A program made the translations under genes and the position numbers. Below the pieces are notes generated by a model. That model did not search any database. It saw only the letters and a list, made by a program, of their open reading frames with translations, and was not told the origin of the DNA. DNA of 64,000 bases from the NCBI RefSeq assembly GCF_009601765.2, contig NZ_CP045699.1:1550001-1614000 (forward strand), read 5' to 3'. Within the stretch, counting starts at the first letter, position 1, and every line of letters begins with the position of its first letter. Below are positions 19,201-29,702 of the stretch, piece after piece. This DNA is from Vibrio algicola (lineage in GTDB: Bacteria; Pseudomonadota; Gammaproteobacteria; Enterobacterales; Vibrionaceae).

Positions 19201-19800
19201 ATGCCTAATCAAAATACCCAACAACATAAGCTGCGCCAACAAAAGCTTAAACAAGCGGTGGATGCACGTATCGATGCCGCGAAACAAGAAAAAGGCTTAG
19301 TGTTAGTCATCACAGGAAACGGCAAAGGCAAAACGACGTCTGGATTTGGAATGGTGGCTCGCGCGGTCGGCCATCAACAACAATGCGGCGTTGCCCAGTT
19401 TATTAAAGGCACTTGGGATAACGGTGAAAAAAATCTACTTGAACAACTAGGGGTAGAATTTCATGTAATGGCGACCGGTTTTACCTGGGAAACACAAGAT
19501 AAAAACGCCGATACACTTGCCGCCCAAGAAATATGGAAACAATGCCAACGCATGCTGCAAGATAGCCTCCTAGATGTGGTGTTATTAGATGAGATAACCT
19601 ACATGGTCACTTATGGTTATATTGAACTTGAAGAGATTGTCGCAGCGATTGAGAGCCGCCCTGCCATGCAATCGGTGATCATCACAGGTCGCGCCGCCCA
19701 TCGCCGCTTAATTGAAATTGCCGATACCGTCTCAGAGGTGCGCAATGTCAAACATGCTTTCGAATCTGGCATTAAAGCTCGTAAAGGGATAGATTGGTAG
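19201..19800 (+). CDS. btuR: Corrinoid adenosyltransferase (cob(I)alamin, CobA/BtuR type)
   Basis: 199 residues from the ATG at 19201. The enzyme transfers adenosyl from ATP to cob(I)alamin to make the active B12 coenzyme. The P-loop GNGKGKTT is at about 39-46, and the family motifs AQFIKGTWDNGE, FTWETQD and LDEITYMV follow; the last residues KARKGIDW are the usual end. A TTG 30 bases upstream is in frame but lacks a ribosome binding site. It stands alone, between a terminator and a repeat element. Confidence 0.95.
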   Translation: MPNQNTQQHKLRQQKLKQAVDARIDAAKQEKGLVLVITGNGKGKTTSGFGMVARAVGHQQQCGVAQFIKGTWDNGEKNLLEQLGVEFHVMATGFTWETQDKNADTLAAQEIWKQCQRMLQDSLLDVVLLDEITYMVTYGYIELEEIVAAIESRPAMQSVIITGRAAHRRLIEIADTVSEVRNVKHAFESGIKARKGIDW

Positions 19801-19825
19801 GCGTTCAGTATCTTAAAATCATACT

Positions 19826-19977
19826 AATACCAATGCTATTTAATATTTGATCAGTTTGAATACGCCGAAAAGACGCAGATCCGTCCTTGGTCGCTTGAGA
19901 AAAGGCCATCCATGGCCTTTGACACTTTTCTCTGTACTCAATTTGAACGTTCATTAAATTTATGGAATTGGACTAAT
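19826..19977. repeat. 152-bp interspersed repeat, copy 1
   Basis: One of three copies in the window (others at 32266-32416 and 49446-49597). Ends are imperfect inverted repeats (CTAATACCAATGCTATTTAAT versus TTAGTCCAATTCCATAAATTTAAT). Shared internal parts are TTTGAATACGCCGAAAAGACGC, TCCGTCC and a hairpin AAAGGCCATCCATGGCCTTT followed by CACTTTTCTCTGTACTCAA. No coding content. It lies after btuR, before the shared terminator with asmA. Confidence 0.8.
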
Positions 19978-19985
19978 AAACAATA

Positions 19986-20028
19986 AAAAGCCCAGTTTGC
20001 TCATTAAGATCAAACTGGGCTTTATCTT
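19986..20028. terminator. Bidirectional terminator between btuR and asmA
   Basis: A 13-bp stem AAAGCCCAGTTTG / CAAACTGGGCTTT with A-run before and T-run after serves the two convergent genes. Confidence 0.85.
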
Positions 20029-20049
20029 TTAAACTAAGGCAACGACCGC

Positions 20050-22254
20050 TTATTTAAATAAGCTATTCAGCAAGCCACCAGCGGCTTCTTTTAGTTCTTT
20101 ATTTTTATCGGAGTCTTTATCAGAGCCTAAAAGCTTATCAATGCCTTTATTGATTTCTTTTTGCGCTTTTTGTTTGCTCTCTGAACTGAACATAGACTTA
20201 AGATCAATCCCGACACTTGGCGCGGCCCACGACCCTTTTAACGTGACCGGAATAGTCAGATCTTTAAGATCATCCAGATCTTTACCGCCTTGACCTTTCA
20301 TGCTGCCAACCACCGAGGTTTTGACTAAGAAGTCGAGCGTCTCATTCACATAGTTGGCATGTCCACTGCCTAAAATACGTAAGAGTGGTGATTGCATCGT
20401 CAGGTTATTGGTGGTCATCACCCCTTTTGACAACTTCATTGTTGCAGTTAATGCACTAAAGTCCGTTTTCTTAACTTTATCCGCTGCGATAGTTTCACCT
20501 TTTAGCTTCGCTTTGGCATTGCGGAACTCATACGGTAAGTTAACACCATATAAAGAACCATCTTGGAAGCTTATTTTAACTGTGCCAGCAAGGTTCTTTT
20601 TCAAGGTGTCGGGGATCAAGCTTTTACCACTCACATCGACATTGATATTGCCGGTACCTGACACAAAATCCATCTCTGACACATCGGCAAGTAACGGTTG
20701 AACTTGCACACCTTTAACAACCTTATGCACTTTATAACTGGCAACCGACTTACGAGCATCAATGTGCGCAGTCGCTAAGACAGAACCTTGGTATAAATTG
20801 GCTGCAAAGCGTTGCAGGTCAATCACGCCACGGTTAACTTTAAATTGAGTGGCAACATTTTGCATTTTTGCATTACTGGCCACCAATTTATCAATCGTGA
20901 CTTTACCTGTGACATCTAACGTCCGCGTGGCACTCAAATCGGGTTCGGTGGCCGATGTCGATTTTGTCGCTGTCTGTTGCTTAGGTGCTTGTTGTTTAGA
21001 GGTCGATTGTTTAGACGTCTTGTCTTTACTATCAACCGAAGCGGTTTTTGTTGCCGCTGGTTGCGGCGCTTCCATTTGCTTTAATAACGCATCAACATTA
21101 ATCTCAGGGCTATGCAAAGCAAACACAATTTTAGGAATACTGGCGGCTAACGATACTTGAGTCGAACCATCAAAGACTAAATCATTGGCGGTGAGTTTAT
21201 TTAACTTCAAGTCTAAATATTGCTTATTGAGATCAAAACTGAGTGATGATTTCATCGCAATCGTCATCGGGCTTAGTGGCAGTGTTTTTCCATCCAACTT
21301 CGCTTTAAGATCCATATCATCTAAACGAACCAACGACATCGCTTTATTGACCGTCAATTTGGCACTGTGCGTCATATCGATATTCATACCAGAAGCGCTA
21401 CCTTGCACCGCTAACTTCAATTCATTGGCTTGATCAAATTTGAATGTCGCCAGTTGTAAAGAAATCTTCTTGATATCGGTCGCTCCGTCTTTAAACGAGG
21501 CCTGGGTATCCAAATTGCGTAGCTCATAATTTTTTAAGTCTTGCGAAAGCTTGAATTCTGTTTTGCCCGCCGCAGAAAAAGTTTGCTTATTATTACGGCC
21601 AGACAAACTAAATTCAGCTTGGCTCCACTCATCAAAAGCAAACTGCGATAACGCAAAATTCACATTAGACAACGCAATTTCGGTGCCTTTTTGTTGATCA
21701 AGCATTTCCAATTTTGCATTATTTACCGTAATACCTGCGAGGCTTACTGTCCATTGACTTCCTATTTGATCTGAGGCAGGTGAGTCTGGCGTTGGCCCAC
21801 TTTCCGAATCTTGCTGCGTTTCATTTTGTTGCCCACTTTCTTCTTGAGCATTATGTTCAAGAGACTGCTTGGCGATATCAAGATTTGAACTGCCATCTTT
21901 TTTAGTCTGAATAAAAATATCAGCGCCAGTAAGATTAATATCACCAATATCTAAGCGGCGTTCAAGCAATGGTAGAACAGATACATCTAAACCGACTGAA
22001 TCAATTTTGACAATTTGCGGGCGCTTAAAGCCATTTGGATTAAGTAATTCTGTTTTGCCAATATTAAAACCCAAATGCGGAAAGAAAGACCACTCAATAT
22101 CACCATCGATAACAAGATCAAAACCAGTTTGCGCTTTGGTCTGTTCAATAATGAGAGGTTTGAATTGATTAGGATTAACGAACACAACTAATGCCAGAAC
22201 GGCAATACCAATGGCGATAATAGGAACAGATAAGAAAATGAGTACTTTTTTCAT
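20050..22254 (-). CDS. asmA: AsmA family protein
   Basis: 734 residues. A single N-terminal membrane segment (LIFLSVPIIAIGIAVLALVVFV) anchors a large periplasmic protein of the AsmA/TamB/YhdP group, thought to bridge the envelope for lipid transport to the outer membrane. Family features are VNPNQFKPLIIEQTKAQTGFDLVIDGDIEW near the start and the C-terminal AsmA_2 part (SGTGNINVDVSGKS through FLVKTSVVGSMKGQGG). A low-complexity Ser/Thr/Gln/Lys-rich insert lies near 395-440. Ends in a Lys/Asp-rich tail. Start ATG with GAGGG upstream. Confidence 0.9.
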   Translation of the reverse strand: MKKVLIFLSVPIIAIGIAVLALVVFVNPNQFKPLIIEQTKAQTGFDLVIDGDIEWSFFPHLGFNIGKTELLNPNGFKRPQIVKIDSVGLDVSVLPLLERRLDIGDINLTGADIFIQTKKDGSSNLDIAKQSLEHNAQEESGQQNETQQDSESGPTPDSPASDQIGSQWTVSLAGITVNNAKLEMLDQQKGTEIALSNVNFALSQFAFDEWSQAEFSLSGRNNKQTFSAAGKTEFKLSQDLKNYELRNLDTQASFKDGATDIKKISLQLATFKFDQANELKLAVQGSASGMNIDMTHSAKLTVNKAMSLVRLDDMDLKAKLDGKTLPLSPMTIAMKSSLSFDLNKQYLDLKLNKLTANDLVFDGSTQVSLAASIPKIVFALHSPEINVDALLKQMEAPQPAATKTASVDSKDKTSKQSTSKQQAPKQQTATKSTSATEPDLSATRTLDVTGKVTIDKLVASNAKMQNVATQFKVNRGVIDLQRFAANLYQGSVLATAHIDARKSVASYKVHKVVKGVQVQPLLADVSEMDFVSGTGNINVDVSGKSLIPDTLKKNLAGTVKISFQDGSLYGVNLPYEFRNAKAKLKGETIAADKVKKTDFSALTATMKLSKGVMTTNNLTMQSPLLRILGSGHANYVNETLDFLVKTSVVGSMKGQGGKDLDDLKDLTIPVTLKGSWAAPSVGIDLKSMFSSESKQKAQKEINKGIDKLLGSDKDSDKNKELKEAAGGLLNSLFK

Positions 22255-22343
22255 GGAGATCCCTCACACAGTACAAATGAAAAGACTGACAAAGACAGTC
22301 CATTATCATGATGAAAGCCAGAGCATGATAATGAATGCTAAGC

Positions 22344-22374
22344 AAAATGGCTGCATATCCCGCAGTCCATTTTT
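22344..22374 (-). terminator. Likely dcd terminator
   Basis: AAATGG plus CTGC pairs with GCAG plus CCATTT with a single bulged base and a 7-nt loop; short T-runs lie on both sides. It is about 50 bp after the dcd stop. Confidence 0.45.
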
Positions 22375-22421
22375 AAACAATTAATTTTTAAACAATTAAA
22401 GTGACTCTAAATGGACTCGGA

Positions 22422-23003
22422 TCAATCTTGGTTGATACGGCTCGCATCAGCGCCTTGTTGATTCTTGTATTTGGCATTTTCACGCTTGTTATAAGGTTTT
22501 TCTGCTTCACCTGATAATACTTCAAAGCTCAACGCGCCGATTGGCATCATAGGTTTTAAAGCTAACGGCAAGCGGCCTGAGTTGTAAAATTCCAGTACAA
22601 TACGACCAGACCAACCGGGATCAATCCGATGCGCCGTCACATGAACCATTAAGCCTAAACGAGCTAATGAAGAACGACCATCGAGCCAACCCACGATATT
22701 CGCCGGCAAATCGACCGATTCATAAGTCACCGCAAGTGCCAATTGGCCAGGGTGCAAGAAGAACTCACCATCATCAGGGATTTCAATTTCATCACTCATC
22801 ACTTTTTCAAGCTGAGCCGTAACTTGTTCTTTCTTGCCTGAGAGATCAATGTATGGCGCACAATGGTCATTAAACACTCTAAATTTATGTCCTAAACGAA
22901 CATCGACTGTTAAACCACTAATGCTATCTTCAGATGGGGCTGGCGTCATGGTGATTTTACCTTCCGCCATGTATTTCTTTATATCCCTATCACACAATCT
23001 CAC
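22422..23003 (-). CDS. dcd: dCTP deaminase
   Basis: 193 residues. Converts dCTP to dUTP, the first step to dTMP in enteric-type bacteria. The family core [23 protein letters not shown] and IVLEFYNSG holds the catalytic Arg and Glu (about 115 and 138). The start is a GTG (23003) with AGGAG eight bases upstream; no in-frame ATG keeps the conserved N-terminus [10 protein letters not shown]. It is 49 bp after udk, as in other gammaproteobacteria. Confidence 0.95.
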   Translation of the reverse strand: MRLCDRDIKKYMAEGKITMTPAPSEDSISGLTVDVRLGHKFRVFNDHCAPYIDLSGKKEQVTAQLEKVMSDEIEIPDDGEFFLHPGQLALAVTYESVDLPANIVGWLDGRSSLARLGLMVHVTAHRIDPGWSGRIVLEFYNSGRLPLALKPMMPIGALSFEVLSGEAEKPYNKRENAKYKNQQGADASRINQD

Positions 23004-23052
23004 AGATTTTATCTCCTCGTTTCACGCCAATCGGTACGACGTAAATAATGAA

Positions 23053-23709
23053 TTAAGCTTTTAATAAACGGGCAATATGCGCTTTTAAAACATCAATCGC
23101 GATACGGTTTTTTCCGCCGCGCGGTACGATGATATCCGCGTGTTGTTTCGATGGTTCGATAAATTGCATAAACATCGGACGGACTGTTTTTTGATATTGC
23201 TTTAACACTGAATCCATGGTTCGGCCACGTTCTTCTACATCACGTTTTACGCGGCGTAGTAGACAAATATCGAGTGGCGTATCCATAAATACCGACGCGT
23301 GCATCAAGTCACGCAAACGAGGTTCAGTCAGCAATAAAATTCCTTCTAAAATAATCACTTTTTTAGGTGTCATGGTAGTGGTGTTTTTTGTGCGAGTATG
23401 CTCTGAATAGCTGTACTCTGGAATGTCTACTGCACTACCAGCCATCAATAGTTGTAATTGTTCGCATAGCAAATCGTGGTCTAGCGCGCTGGGATGATCG
23501 TAGTTAGTTTTAACACGTTCTTCCATGCTCAAATGGCTTTGGTCACGGTAGTAGCAATCTTCTGTGATCACTCCAATTTGATGATCGCCAACCTTGGCTC
23601 GTAATTCTTTATAAATGGTGCTAGCAATTAAGCTCTTCCCTGAAGCTGACGCGCCGGCAATTCCGACGATGACACATTTGTTTGTTTCAGGTATTTGTTG
23701 TTCTGACAT
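23053..23709 (-). CDS. udk: Uridine/cytidine kinase
   Basis: 218 residues from ATG 23709. Phosphorylates uridine and cytidine in the salvage pathway. P-loop [11 protein letters not shown] (about 16-26), the family pattern [11 protein letters not shown] and [11 protein letters not shown], and the LID part [13 protein letters not shown] are present. A GTG nine bases upstream is possible but adds nothing conserved. Operon-like with dcd. Confidence 0.95.
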   Translation of the reverse strand: MSEQQIPETNKCVIVGIAGASASGKSLIASTIYKELRAKVGDHQIGVITEDCYYRDQSHLSMEERVKTNYDHPSALDHDLLCEQLQLLMAGSAVDIPEYSYSEHTRTKNTTTMTPKKVIILEGILLLTEPRLRDLMHASVFMDTPLDICLLRRVKRDVEERGRTMDSVLKQYQKTVRPMFMQFIEPSKQHADIIVPRGGKNRIAIDVLKAHIARLLKA

Positions 23710-23883
23710 GTAAAGCACCCAAGGTCAATGATAACGGAACCCCTAAGGGCAAATAAACCGTTTGATTATATACTGATTTCATTAAAAAGGCAGCGTCGCT
23801 CGCCATGTATTGGCAAAAAACTCCAGCTCGATGCTCGCAAAATATCCTCTTTAACGACGAAATGGTTTAAGTGAGGGAAAAAA

Positions 23884-23914
23884 GAATAAAAAATAAGCAC
23901 CTATCTAGGTGCTT
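23884..23914 (-). terminator. apbC terminator
   Basis: A 9-bp perfect stem AAGCACCTA / TAGGTGCTT with a 2-nt loop is followed on the minus strand by ATTTTTTATT, starting 18 bp after the apbC stop. Confidence 0.8.
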
Positions 23915-23931
23915 TCATTTCTTTATGTTTA

Positions 23932-25032
23932 TTATTTTACTTCGGTGAATAAAATCGCTTCTGGCGCAGGATCGCCTTGCCAAAATAATCGACAACTCAC
24001 TTGCGCTGCCAATTCAATATAAATCTGCGCATGTTCACTGCTTGGTTTGGCGGCAACGGTTGGGCAACCATTATCGATATCACTGCGTAAATCAATATGC
24101 AGCGGTACTTGTGCCAATAACGCGAGATCCATATCTTGCGCCATTTTCTTGGCACCATCTTGACCAAATAACGCTTCATGATGACCACAGTTTGAGCAAA
24201 TGTGATAACTCATATTCTCAATCACGCCCAACACAGGAACGCCGACTTTATCAAACATCGCGACCCCTTTGACGGCATCGGCTAATGCTAGATCTTGAGG
24301 AGTGGTAACAACTAACGCAGAAGTCACAGGTATCTGTTGAGAGAGAGTTAGTTGGATATCACCAGTGCCTGGTGGCATGTCGATCACTAAGTAATCCAAC
24401 TCGGGCCATTGGGTTTCATTTAAAATTTGGGCTAATGCTTTTGACGCCATTGGGCCACGCCAAACTGCCGCATCATCTTGCGCCACTAAATACCCCACCG
24501 AGTTAGTGTATAAACCATGCGCTTCTACTGGTTGCATCCATTTATTATCCACAACCGCCGGTTTTTTGCCTTGCGTGCCAAGCATTAATGGCACCGATGG
24601 ACCGTAAATATCAGCATCGAGCAAGCCAACTTTTGCTCCCAATTTATGCAGTGCCAGCGCAAAATTAACCGCTGTGGTCGATTTACCCACCCCACCTTTG
24701 CCCGATGTGATCGCAATAATATTTTTAACGCCTTTAACTGGCGTGGCATTGGTGGCTTTCATGGTTTTCACTTTCGTGACCACCTCGATCACAGGCAAAT
24801 CATCATATTGTACTTTTTGCTCTTCAATCCATGCTTTTAATTGGCTTTGTAGCCCTTGAGCATAAAAAGGCAGCGTGACCACAACACTTTCATCGGGTTT
24901 TAACGCAATTAAACCTGCCGTATCAGCCCATTGAGGTATAAGTTGAGGATGTTCAAATTGATTTAACCATTGGCTTAATACGGATGGCAATAACGGCTCA
25001 CTTGATGAAGACTTTGAAGAAAATAAAGACAT
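23932..25032 (-). CDS. apbC: Mrp/ApbC iron-sulfur cluster carrier ATPase
   Basis: 366 residues. P-loop ATPase that carries and delivers Fe-S clusters in the cytoplasm. An N-terminal divergent MIP18-like region (about 1-100) precedes the deviant Walker A GKGGVGKST (about 111-119), DADIYGPSVP, the Walker B-like DMPPGTGDIQ and the CxxC pair CSNCGHH that binds the cluster. Divergent from metG, the same arrangement as in E. coli. Confidence 0.95.
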   Translation of the reverse strand: MSLFSSKSSSSEPLLPSVLSQWLNQFEHPQLIPQWADTAGLIALKPDESVVVTLPFYAQGLQSQLKAWIEEQKVQYDDLPVIEVVTKVKTMKATNATPVKGVKNIIAITSGKGGVGKSTTAVNFALALHKLGAKVGLLDADIYGPSVPLMLGTQGKKPAVVDNKWMQPVEAHGLYTNSVGYLVAQDDAAVWRGPMASKALAQILNETQWPELDYLVIDMPPGTGDIQLTLSQQIPVTSALVVTTPQDLALADAVKGVAMFDKVGVPVLGVIENMSYHICSNCGHHEALFGQDGAKKMAQDMDLALLAQVPLHIDLRSDIDNGCPTVAAKPSSEHAQIYIELAAQVSCRLFWQGDPAPEAILFTEVK

Positions 25033-25279
25033 GCGACCTCGAACTCAGTTGATGAATTGAATATCCTAGCAGTATATACCCAAGTTACCGCCAGTTGCAG
25101 TTTGAGTCGCAATAAAATTCGTTACCAAAATAGAAAAATATCATCGTTTACCGGACGGGTTTCTTGGAGTCATGGCTTGCATAAGGTAGAATCTTAACAA
25201 GTTTATGGCGAGTTCGACTTAGTTAACCCTAAAATACGAATTTATAGCCTCCTATCAAAGAATTAAGAAGTGAATAATA

Positions 25280-27343
25280 ATGGCGACTGACCCAAGAAAA
25301 ATTCTCGTAACCTGTGCCCTTCCTTATGCTAATGGCTCAATTCACCTTGGCCACATGTTAGAACATATTCAAGCGGATGTTTGGGTTCGCTATCAGCGCC
25401 TACGTGGTAACACCATTAACTTTATTTGCGCCGATGATGCCCACGGCACACCAATCATGTTGAAATCTCAACAACTGGGTATTAAACCAGAAGAAATGAT
25501 CGCCGCTGTGCAACAAGAACACCAAACCGATTTTGCCGGTTTTAATATTAGTTTTGATAACTACCACAGCACCCACAGCGATGAAAACCGCGAATTAGCC
25601 TCGATGATTTATCTGCGTTTGAAAGAAAACGGATTTATCACTAGCCGTACTATTTCTCAGCTTTTCGATCCTGAAAAAGAAATGTTTCTACCTGATCGTT
25701 TCGTTAAAGGCACTTGCCCGAAATGTAAAGCCGAAGACCAATATGGCGACAACTGTGACAACTGCGGCGAAACTTACAGCCCAACCGATCTTATTAATCC
25801 AAAATCGGCGGTTTCTGGCGCGACTCCAGTCATGAAAGATTCGGAGCATTTCTTCTTCGACCTACCGCAATTTCAAGCGATGTTAAAAGAGTGGACTCGT
25901 TCTGGCTCACTGCAAACTGAAACCGCCAACAAGATGCAAGAATGGTTTGAATCCGGCTTGCAACAATGGGATATCTCACGTGATGCGCCCTACTTTGGTT
26001 TTGAGATCCCAGGTGAAGCGAACAAATTCTTCTACGTCTGGCTTGATGCGCCGATCGGCTACATGGGCTCATTTAAAAACCTATGTGATAAACGCGCAGC
26101 CGCTGGTGACACCACGCTTAACTTTGATGAATACTGGAAAAAAGACAGCACCACTGAGCTTTACCACTTCATTGGCAAAGACATCGTCTACTTCCACAGC
26201 CTATTTTGGCCAGCAATGCTAGATGGCGCCGGTTTCCGTAAACCAAACAATGTATTTGTTCATGGTTATGTCACCGTCAATGGCGCCAAAATGTCTAAGT
26301 CAAAAGGCACCTTTGTTAAAGCCAGCACTTATTTACAGCATTTAGACCCTGAGTGTCTGCGTTATTACTACACCGCAAAACTCAACAGCCGCATTGATGA
26401 TCTTGATTTAAACCTTGAAGACTTCACCCAACGCGTTAACTCCGATGTAGTCAACAAAATTGTAAACTTAGCCTCACGTAATGCAGGTTTCATTGCTAAG
26501 CGTTTTGATGGCAAGTTATCAAGCAATTTTGCAGAGCCTGAGTTATATCAAGAATTTGTTGATGCCGCTGACAGCATTGCTCAATCGTTTGAAACGCGTG
26601 AATTTAGTCGCGCCATCCGCGAAATCACCGCATTGGCCGATAAAGCCAACCAGTATGTGGATGAAAAAGCCCCTTGGGTTATCGCCAAACAAGAAGGTAA
26701 AGATCAAGAACTGCAAGATATTTGCTCAGTCGGTATTAACTTATTCCGCGTATTGATGACTTACCTAAAACCTGTAATGCCAGAATTGGCGGCGCGTACT
26801 GAACACTTCTTAAACGATACATTAACGTGGGAAGGCATGGCCACTCCGTTGACTAACCATGAAGTGACTAAGTTTAAAGCATTATTTAACCGTATCGATC
26901 CTAAGCATGTTGAAGCCATGGTTGAAGCATCAAAAGAAGATGCAGCGGTTGAAATGGCGGCGAAAGAACAAGCCGAGCAGAGCGCTCAAACTGAACTAGA
27001 TAAAGAACCGGTTGCCGATGAAATCGAATTTGATGATTTTGCTAAAATCGATATGCGTATCGCTAAAATCATTTCATGTGAAGCAGTACCTAAAGCCAAC
27101 AAGCTGCTTAAATTTCAACTCGACATTGGCGGCGAAATTCGTCAAGTGTTCTCGGGCATTAAATCAGCTTACACCCCTGAAGAGCTTGAAGGTAAGTTAA
27201 CCGTAATGGTGGCCAACCTTAAACCTCGTAAAATGAAGTTTGGCATGTCGGAAGGCATGATCTTAGCCGCGGGTCCTGGTGGAAAAGATCTGTGGATTTT
27301 AGAGCCGCATGAAGGCGCTCAACCAGGCATGCGAGTAATGTAA
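25280..27343 (+). CDS. metG: Methionyl-tRNA synthetase
   Basis: 687 residues, class I synthetase, dimeric type. HLGH at residues 22-25, zinc knuckle cysteines CPKC and CDNC near 146-162, KMSKS near 336-340, anticodon-binding helical domain about 390-550, a charged linker, and a C-terminal tRNA-binding/dimerisation domain (about 580-687, [12 protein letters not shown]). Start ATG; no strong ribosome binding site. Followed by a terminator. Confidence 0.98.
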   Translation: MATDPRKILVTCALPYANGSIHLGHMLEHIQADVWVRYQRLRGNTINFICADDAHGTPIMLKSQQLGIKPEEMIAAVQQEHQTDFAGFNISFDNYHSTHSDENRELASMIYLRLKENGFITSRTISQLFDPEKEMFLPDRFVKGTCPKCKAEDQYGDNCDNCGETYSPTDLINPKSAVSGATPVMKDSEHFFFDLPQFQAMLKEWTRSGSLQTETANKMQEWFESGLQQWDISRDAPYFGFEIPGEANKFFYVWLDAPIGYMGSFKNLCDKRAAAGDTTLNFDEYWKKDSTTELYHFIGKDIVYFHSLFWPAMLDGAGFRKPNNVFVHGYVTVNGAKMSKSKGTFVKASTYLQHLDPECLRYYYTAKLNSRIDDLDLNLEDFTQRVNSDVVNKIVNLASRNAGFIAKRFDGKLSSNFAEPELYQEFVDAADSIAQSFETREFSRAIREITALADKANQYVDEKAPWVIAKQEGKDQELQDICSVGINLFRVLMTYLKPVMPELAARTEHFLNDTLTWEGMATPLTNHEVTKFKALFNRIDPKHVEAMVEASKEDAAVEMAAKEQAEQSAQTELDKEPVADEIEFDDFAKIDMRIAKIISCEAVPKANKLLKFQLDIGGEIRQVFSGIKSAYTPEELEGKLTVMVANLKPRKMKFGMSEGMILAAGPGGKDLWILEPHEGAQPGMRVM

Positions 27344-27381
27344 TCTTGTAAAGCATGATTTAACATCTAAACCAACGCCTA

Positions 27382-27423
27382 AAGGCCCCTAGCTAAATCG
27401 ATATTAGTTGAGGGGCTTTTTAT
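27382..27423 (+). terminator. metG terminator
   Basis: GCCCCT pairs with AGGGGC and CTAA with TTAG in a long hairpin, followed by a T-run, about 40 bp after metG. Confidence 0.75.
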
Positions 27424-27502
27424 TTCAAGATTATAACGTTCAATCTGGCATCATTATTGCTACTACTTAATGGGTATTTGCCGAAATGAAGTAGGAGCGG
27501 CT

Positions 27503-28327
27503 ATGTTTACTTATCTATGTATTGCAATCGCATTGGGTATAATGGCCTTATTGTTTTTACTGGCACAGAAAAGAGAAAAGAATCATCAAGTTCGATTTCA
27601 AACCATCTTCTTATTACGCCAGTTGGTCTCGCTTCTACGTCAGCATCGCCAACTGACTCATCAGCATATTAACGGCACAGCCAATATGGCAGATACCATC
27701 GCTATATCAGAAGCAAACATTAGTGAACTACAGCTAAAGCTAGATCGTGTTAATCCCCATTCTGAGTTTCGAATTTTACAAGAACAAATTCAGCTTATGC
27801 ACCAAAAATGGGCGTTATTTAACTTAGCACGCAACCAAATCGTGCACGGACGTTTGATCAGGCAATCATTGTATCTTATTGATGAAACCATGATCATGTG
27901 GCTAACTGAATCGGGTAAAGAGGATCTGATAGAACAATACAGCAGTGATTGGCTCGACGTTTTTGATGGCTTAGACAGCTTAACGCAATTTCGTATTGCG
28001 ATTATTGATAAAAATTCAGAGCAAGGTCAGATAAAACTGGAACGAAGTGCACAATCATTAAGTCGTCGTTTAAATAAATTATCTTTATTAAGCCCACTGA
28101 CCTTTGTTGATATGGCGCAAGAGACTCGTCTGACCCAATTGCAGAATTCTCATATTGCCAAATTATGCGAAGAAGACTTATATCAAATGTCTTCTGAGAT
28201 CTCGAGCGTGATCTTCACTTTATATGATCAAGTGATCTCTGCACTATGTGAATCATTGTACTTACCTCTGCCGACAATAGCGGGTTCATCAGACGAAAAA
28301 AAACCTGTTGATATTCAACAGGCTTAA
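27503..28327 (+). CDS. Conserved-looking membrane-anchored protein of unknown function
   Basis: 274 residues from ATG 27503, chosen because AGGAG lies seven bases upstream; a frame extends 33 bases further up without one. One N-terminal membrane segment (TYLCIAIALGIMALLFLLA) is followed by a basic stretch and a cytoplasmic all-helical part rich in Leu, Gln and Glu with coiled-coil character (about 40-110). No catalytic motif or known domain is visible. It converges on fadR; the fadR terminator lies inside its last codons. I do not recognise the family. Confidence 0.75.
   Translation: MFTYLCIAIALGIMALLFLLAQKREKNHQVRFQTIFLLRQLVSLLRQHRQLTHQHINGTANMADTIAISEANISELQLKLDRVNPHSEFRILQEQIQLMHQKWALFNLARNQIVHGRLIRQSLYLIDETMIMWLTESGKEDLIEQYSSDWLDVFDGLDSLTQFRIAIIDKNSEQGQIKLERSAQSLSRRLNKLSLLSPLTFVDMAQETRLTQLQNSHIAKLCEEDLYQMSSEISSVIFTLYDQVISALCESLYLPLPTIAGSSDEKKPVDIQQA
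28296..28322 (-). terminator. fadR terminator, inside the end of the opposing gene
   Basis: On the minus strand CCTGTTG / CAACAGG with a 5-nt loop is followed by eight T residues, about 30 bp after the fadR stop. It occupies the last codons of the convergent plus-strand gene. Confidence 0.75.
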
Positions 28328-28351
28328 ATGTTTAAACATAAAATCTATCGA

Positions 28352-29191
28352 TTAACTGTCATCTTCGGTGAAATTAACCGGTAGATTTTCTTTCATCACC
28401 ATCCAGATTTGACCACTTTCCACACCATATTCACGGATAAGGGCGGGAAGTTGCTCACGATCACCAGATTCACACACCACTAACAGTTGCTTGTAGAACT
28501 GCAAGGCTAATAGACGAGCCTCTGAGTTTGAAAAATAAAACCCACCCACTCGATCGTATAACTTGCGGATACCGTTAAAGATAAAGCCAAAAATTTGATT
28601 ACCAGAATGAAAGGCTAAACGTTGAAATAACATGTAATCGTAATAATTGAAGGTTTTCGCCATCAAAATAGCATTACGTCTAGCGTCATCGGTTTCATTC
28701 TCTTCACGCACTGCTAAGCGAATTTTATCAGCGTATGGTGATTCGGCTAAAAAGGCTTCCCAATTATCATGCTTTAATGCTAACTCACATGAACTGATCA
28801 CACGATTTAAAGTATTAATACAAGCATCTGGGTTTAATTTAAACGCATAACGCATAAAAATAGGACTAATACTGGTGCGCGCGGCTAAAAGGTCTTCAAC
28901 AATAGAGGTGGCATTATCGCTATCTAAAGTCATTAAAGTATCTAAAATATGTAGACTTGATGTCTCCATAAAATTATTTACTTTGGTTGGTTTACCATGT
29001 TGAATAGTTAGCCATCCGTCGCGTGCCAGACGTTGCAGAACTTCTCGTAGCGTCGTTCTAGTAACGCCAATCAACTCAGAAAGCTCTCTTTCTGCGGGCA
29101 AAATAGAACCTGGTGGAAACTTGCCATTCCAGATACTTTCAATAATGTATTTTTCTGCAAACCCTGCTGGGCTTTTTGCCTTAATGACCAT
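28352..29191 (-). CDS. fadR: Fatty acid metabolism regulator FadR
   Basis: 279 residues, about 40 longer than E. coli FadR (239), as is typical of Vibrio FadR, whose ligand domain has an insertion. N-terminal GntR-type winged helix: [49 protein letters not shown]; then an all-helical acyl-CoA domain. FadR represses beta-oxidation genes and activates some fab genes; long-chain acyl-CoA releases it. It is next to nhaB-dsbB as in V. cholerae. Confidence 0.97.
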   Translation of the reverse strand: MVIKAKSPAGFAEKYIIESIWNGKFPPGSILPAERELSELIGVTRTTLREVLQRLARDGWLTIQHGKPTKVNNFMETSSLHILDTLMTLDSDNATSIVEDLLAARTSISPIFMRYAFKLNPDACINTLNRVISSCELALKHDNWEAFLAESPYADKIRLAVREENETDDARRNAILMAKTFNYYDYMLFQRLAFHSGNQIFGFIFNGIRKLYDRVGGFYFSNSEARLLALQFYKQLLVVCESGDREQLPALIREYGVESGQIWMVMKENLPVNFTEDDS

Positions 29192-29230
29192 GTATTCACT
29201 GAGTCCAAATGAGGTGTATCGATGCGACTC

Positions 29231-29239
29231 ATCATACCA
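29231..29239 (-). promoter_or_regulatory. Candidate extended -10 promoter of fadR
   Basis: TGGTATGAT on the minus strand forms an extended -10 box; transcription would start near 29224, about 33 nt before the fadR ATG. Confidence 0.4.
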
Positions 29240-29702
29240 CTACTTACAACTGACACAAAACTTACAATATACCCTCGTCACACTATTGGTCTTTCAATTT
29301 TACATGATTAGATTTCACGCTTTAATTTGTAATATTATATGCCCTAATTATAAATGAGAGTATTATAACGGCTATAAATCGAGGTGTTTCCAACAGTATT
29401 AAGCCTTCGATTCAGAAACAAATTGTATCAATTTAATTGTGTTACTTTTGATTTCATATAAAAATCTATGTGGTTCGATAATTTCAACCATTAATGTTTA
29501 CTAATTGTTATTGATGTGTATCCTTTTGTTTGAATTTAAACAATCGGCTTTATGAACGGTTGCCTTGTTATTTATACACTTGAAATATATGACTTACTTG
29601 ACCCTTATGAGCTTTGCAAATTTGCGTTTATTGGCAACTTTGAATTAAAAATCAGGCATAATAGTACCTGATTTCAACTTTTATCGAAAAAAGAGTATAA
29701 CC
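29240..29702. other. AT-rich region between fadR and nhaB
   Basis: About 460 bp without credible coding sequence, very AT-rich. It must hold the nhaB promoter. Just upstream of nhaB the sequences AATCAGG (29650-29656) and CCTGATT (29667-29673) can form a small hairpin over the possible -10 box CATAAT. Nothing else stands out. Confidence 0.5.

Noticed and set aside
28352..29191. FadR read as interrupted or fused because it is longer than E. coli FadR
   Set aside because: Vibrio FadR proteins normally carry an extra segment of about 40 residues; the frame is intact.
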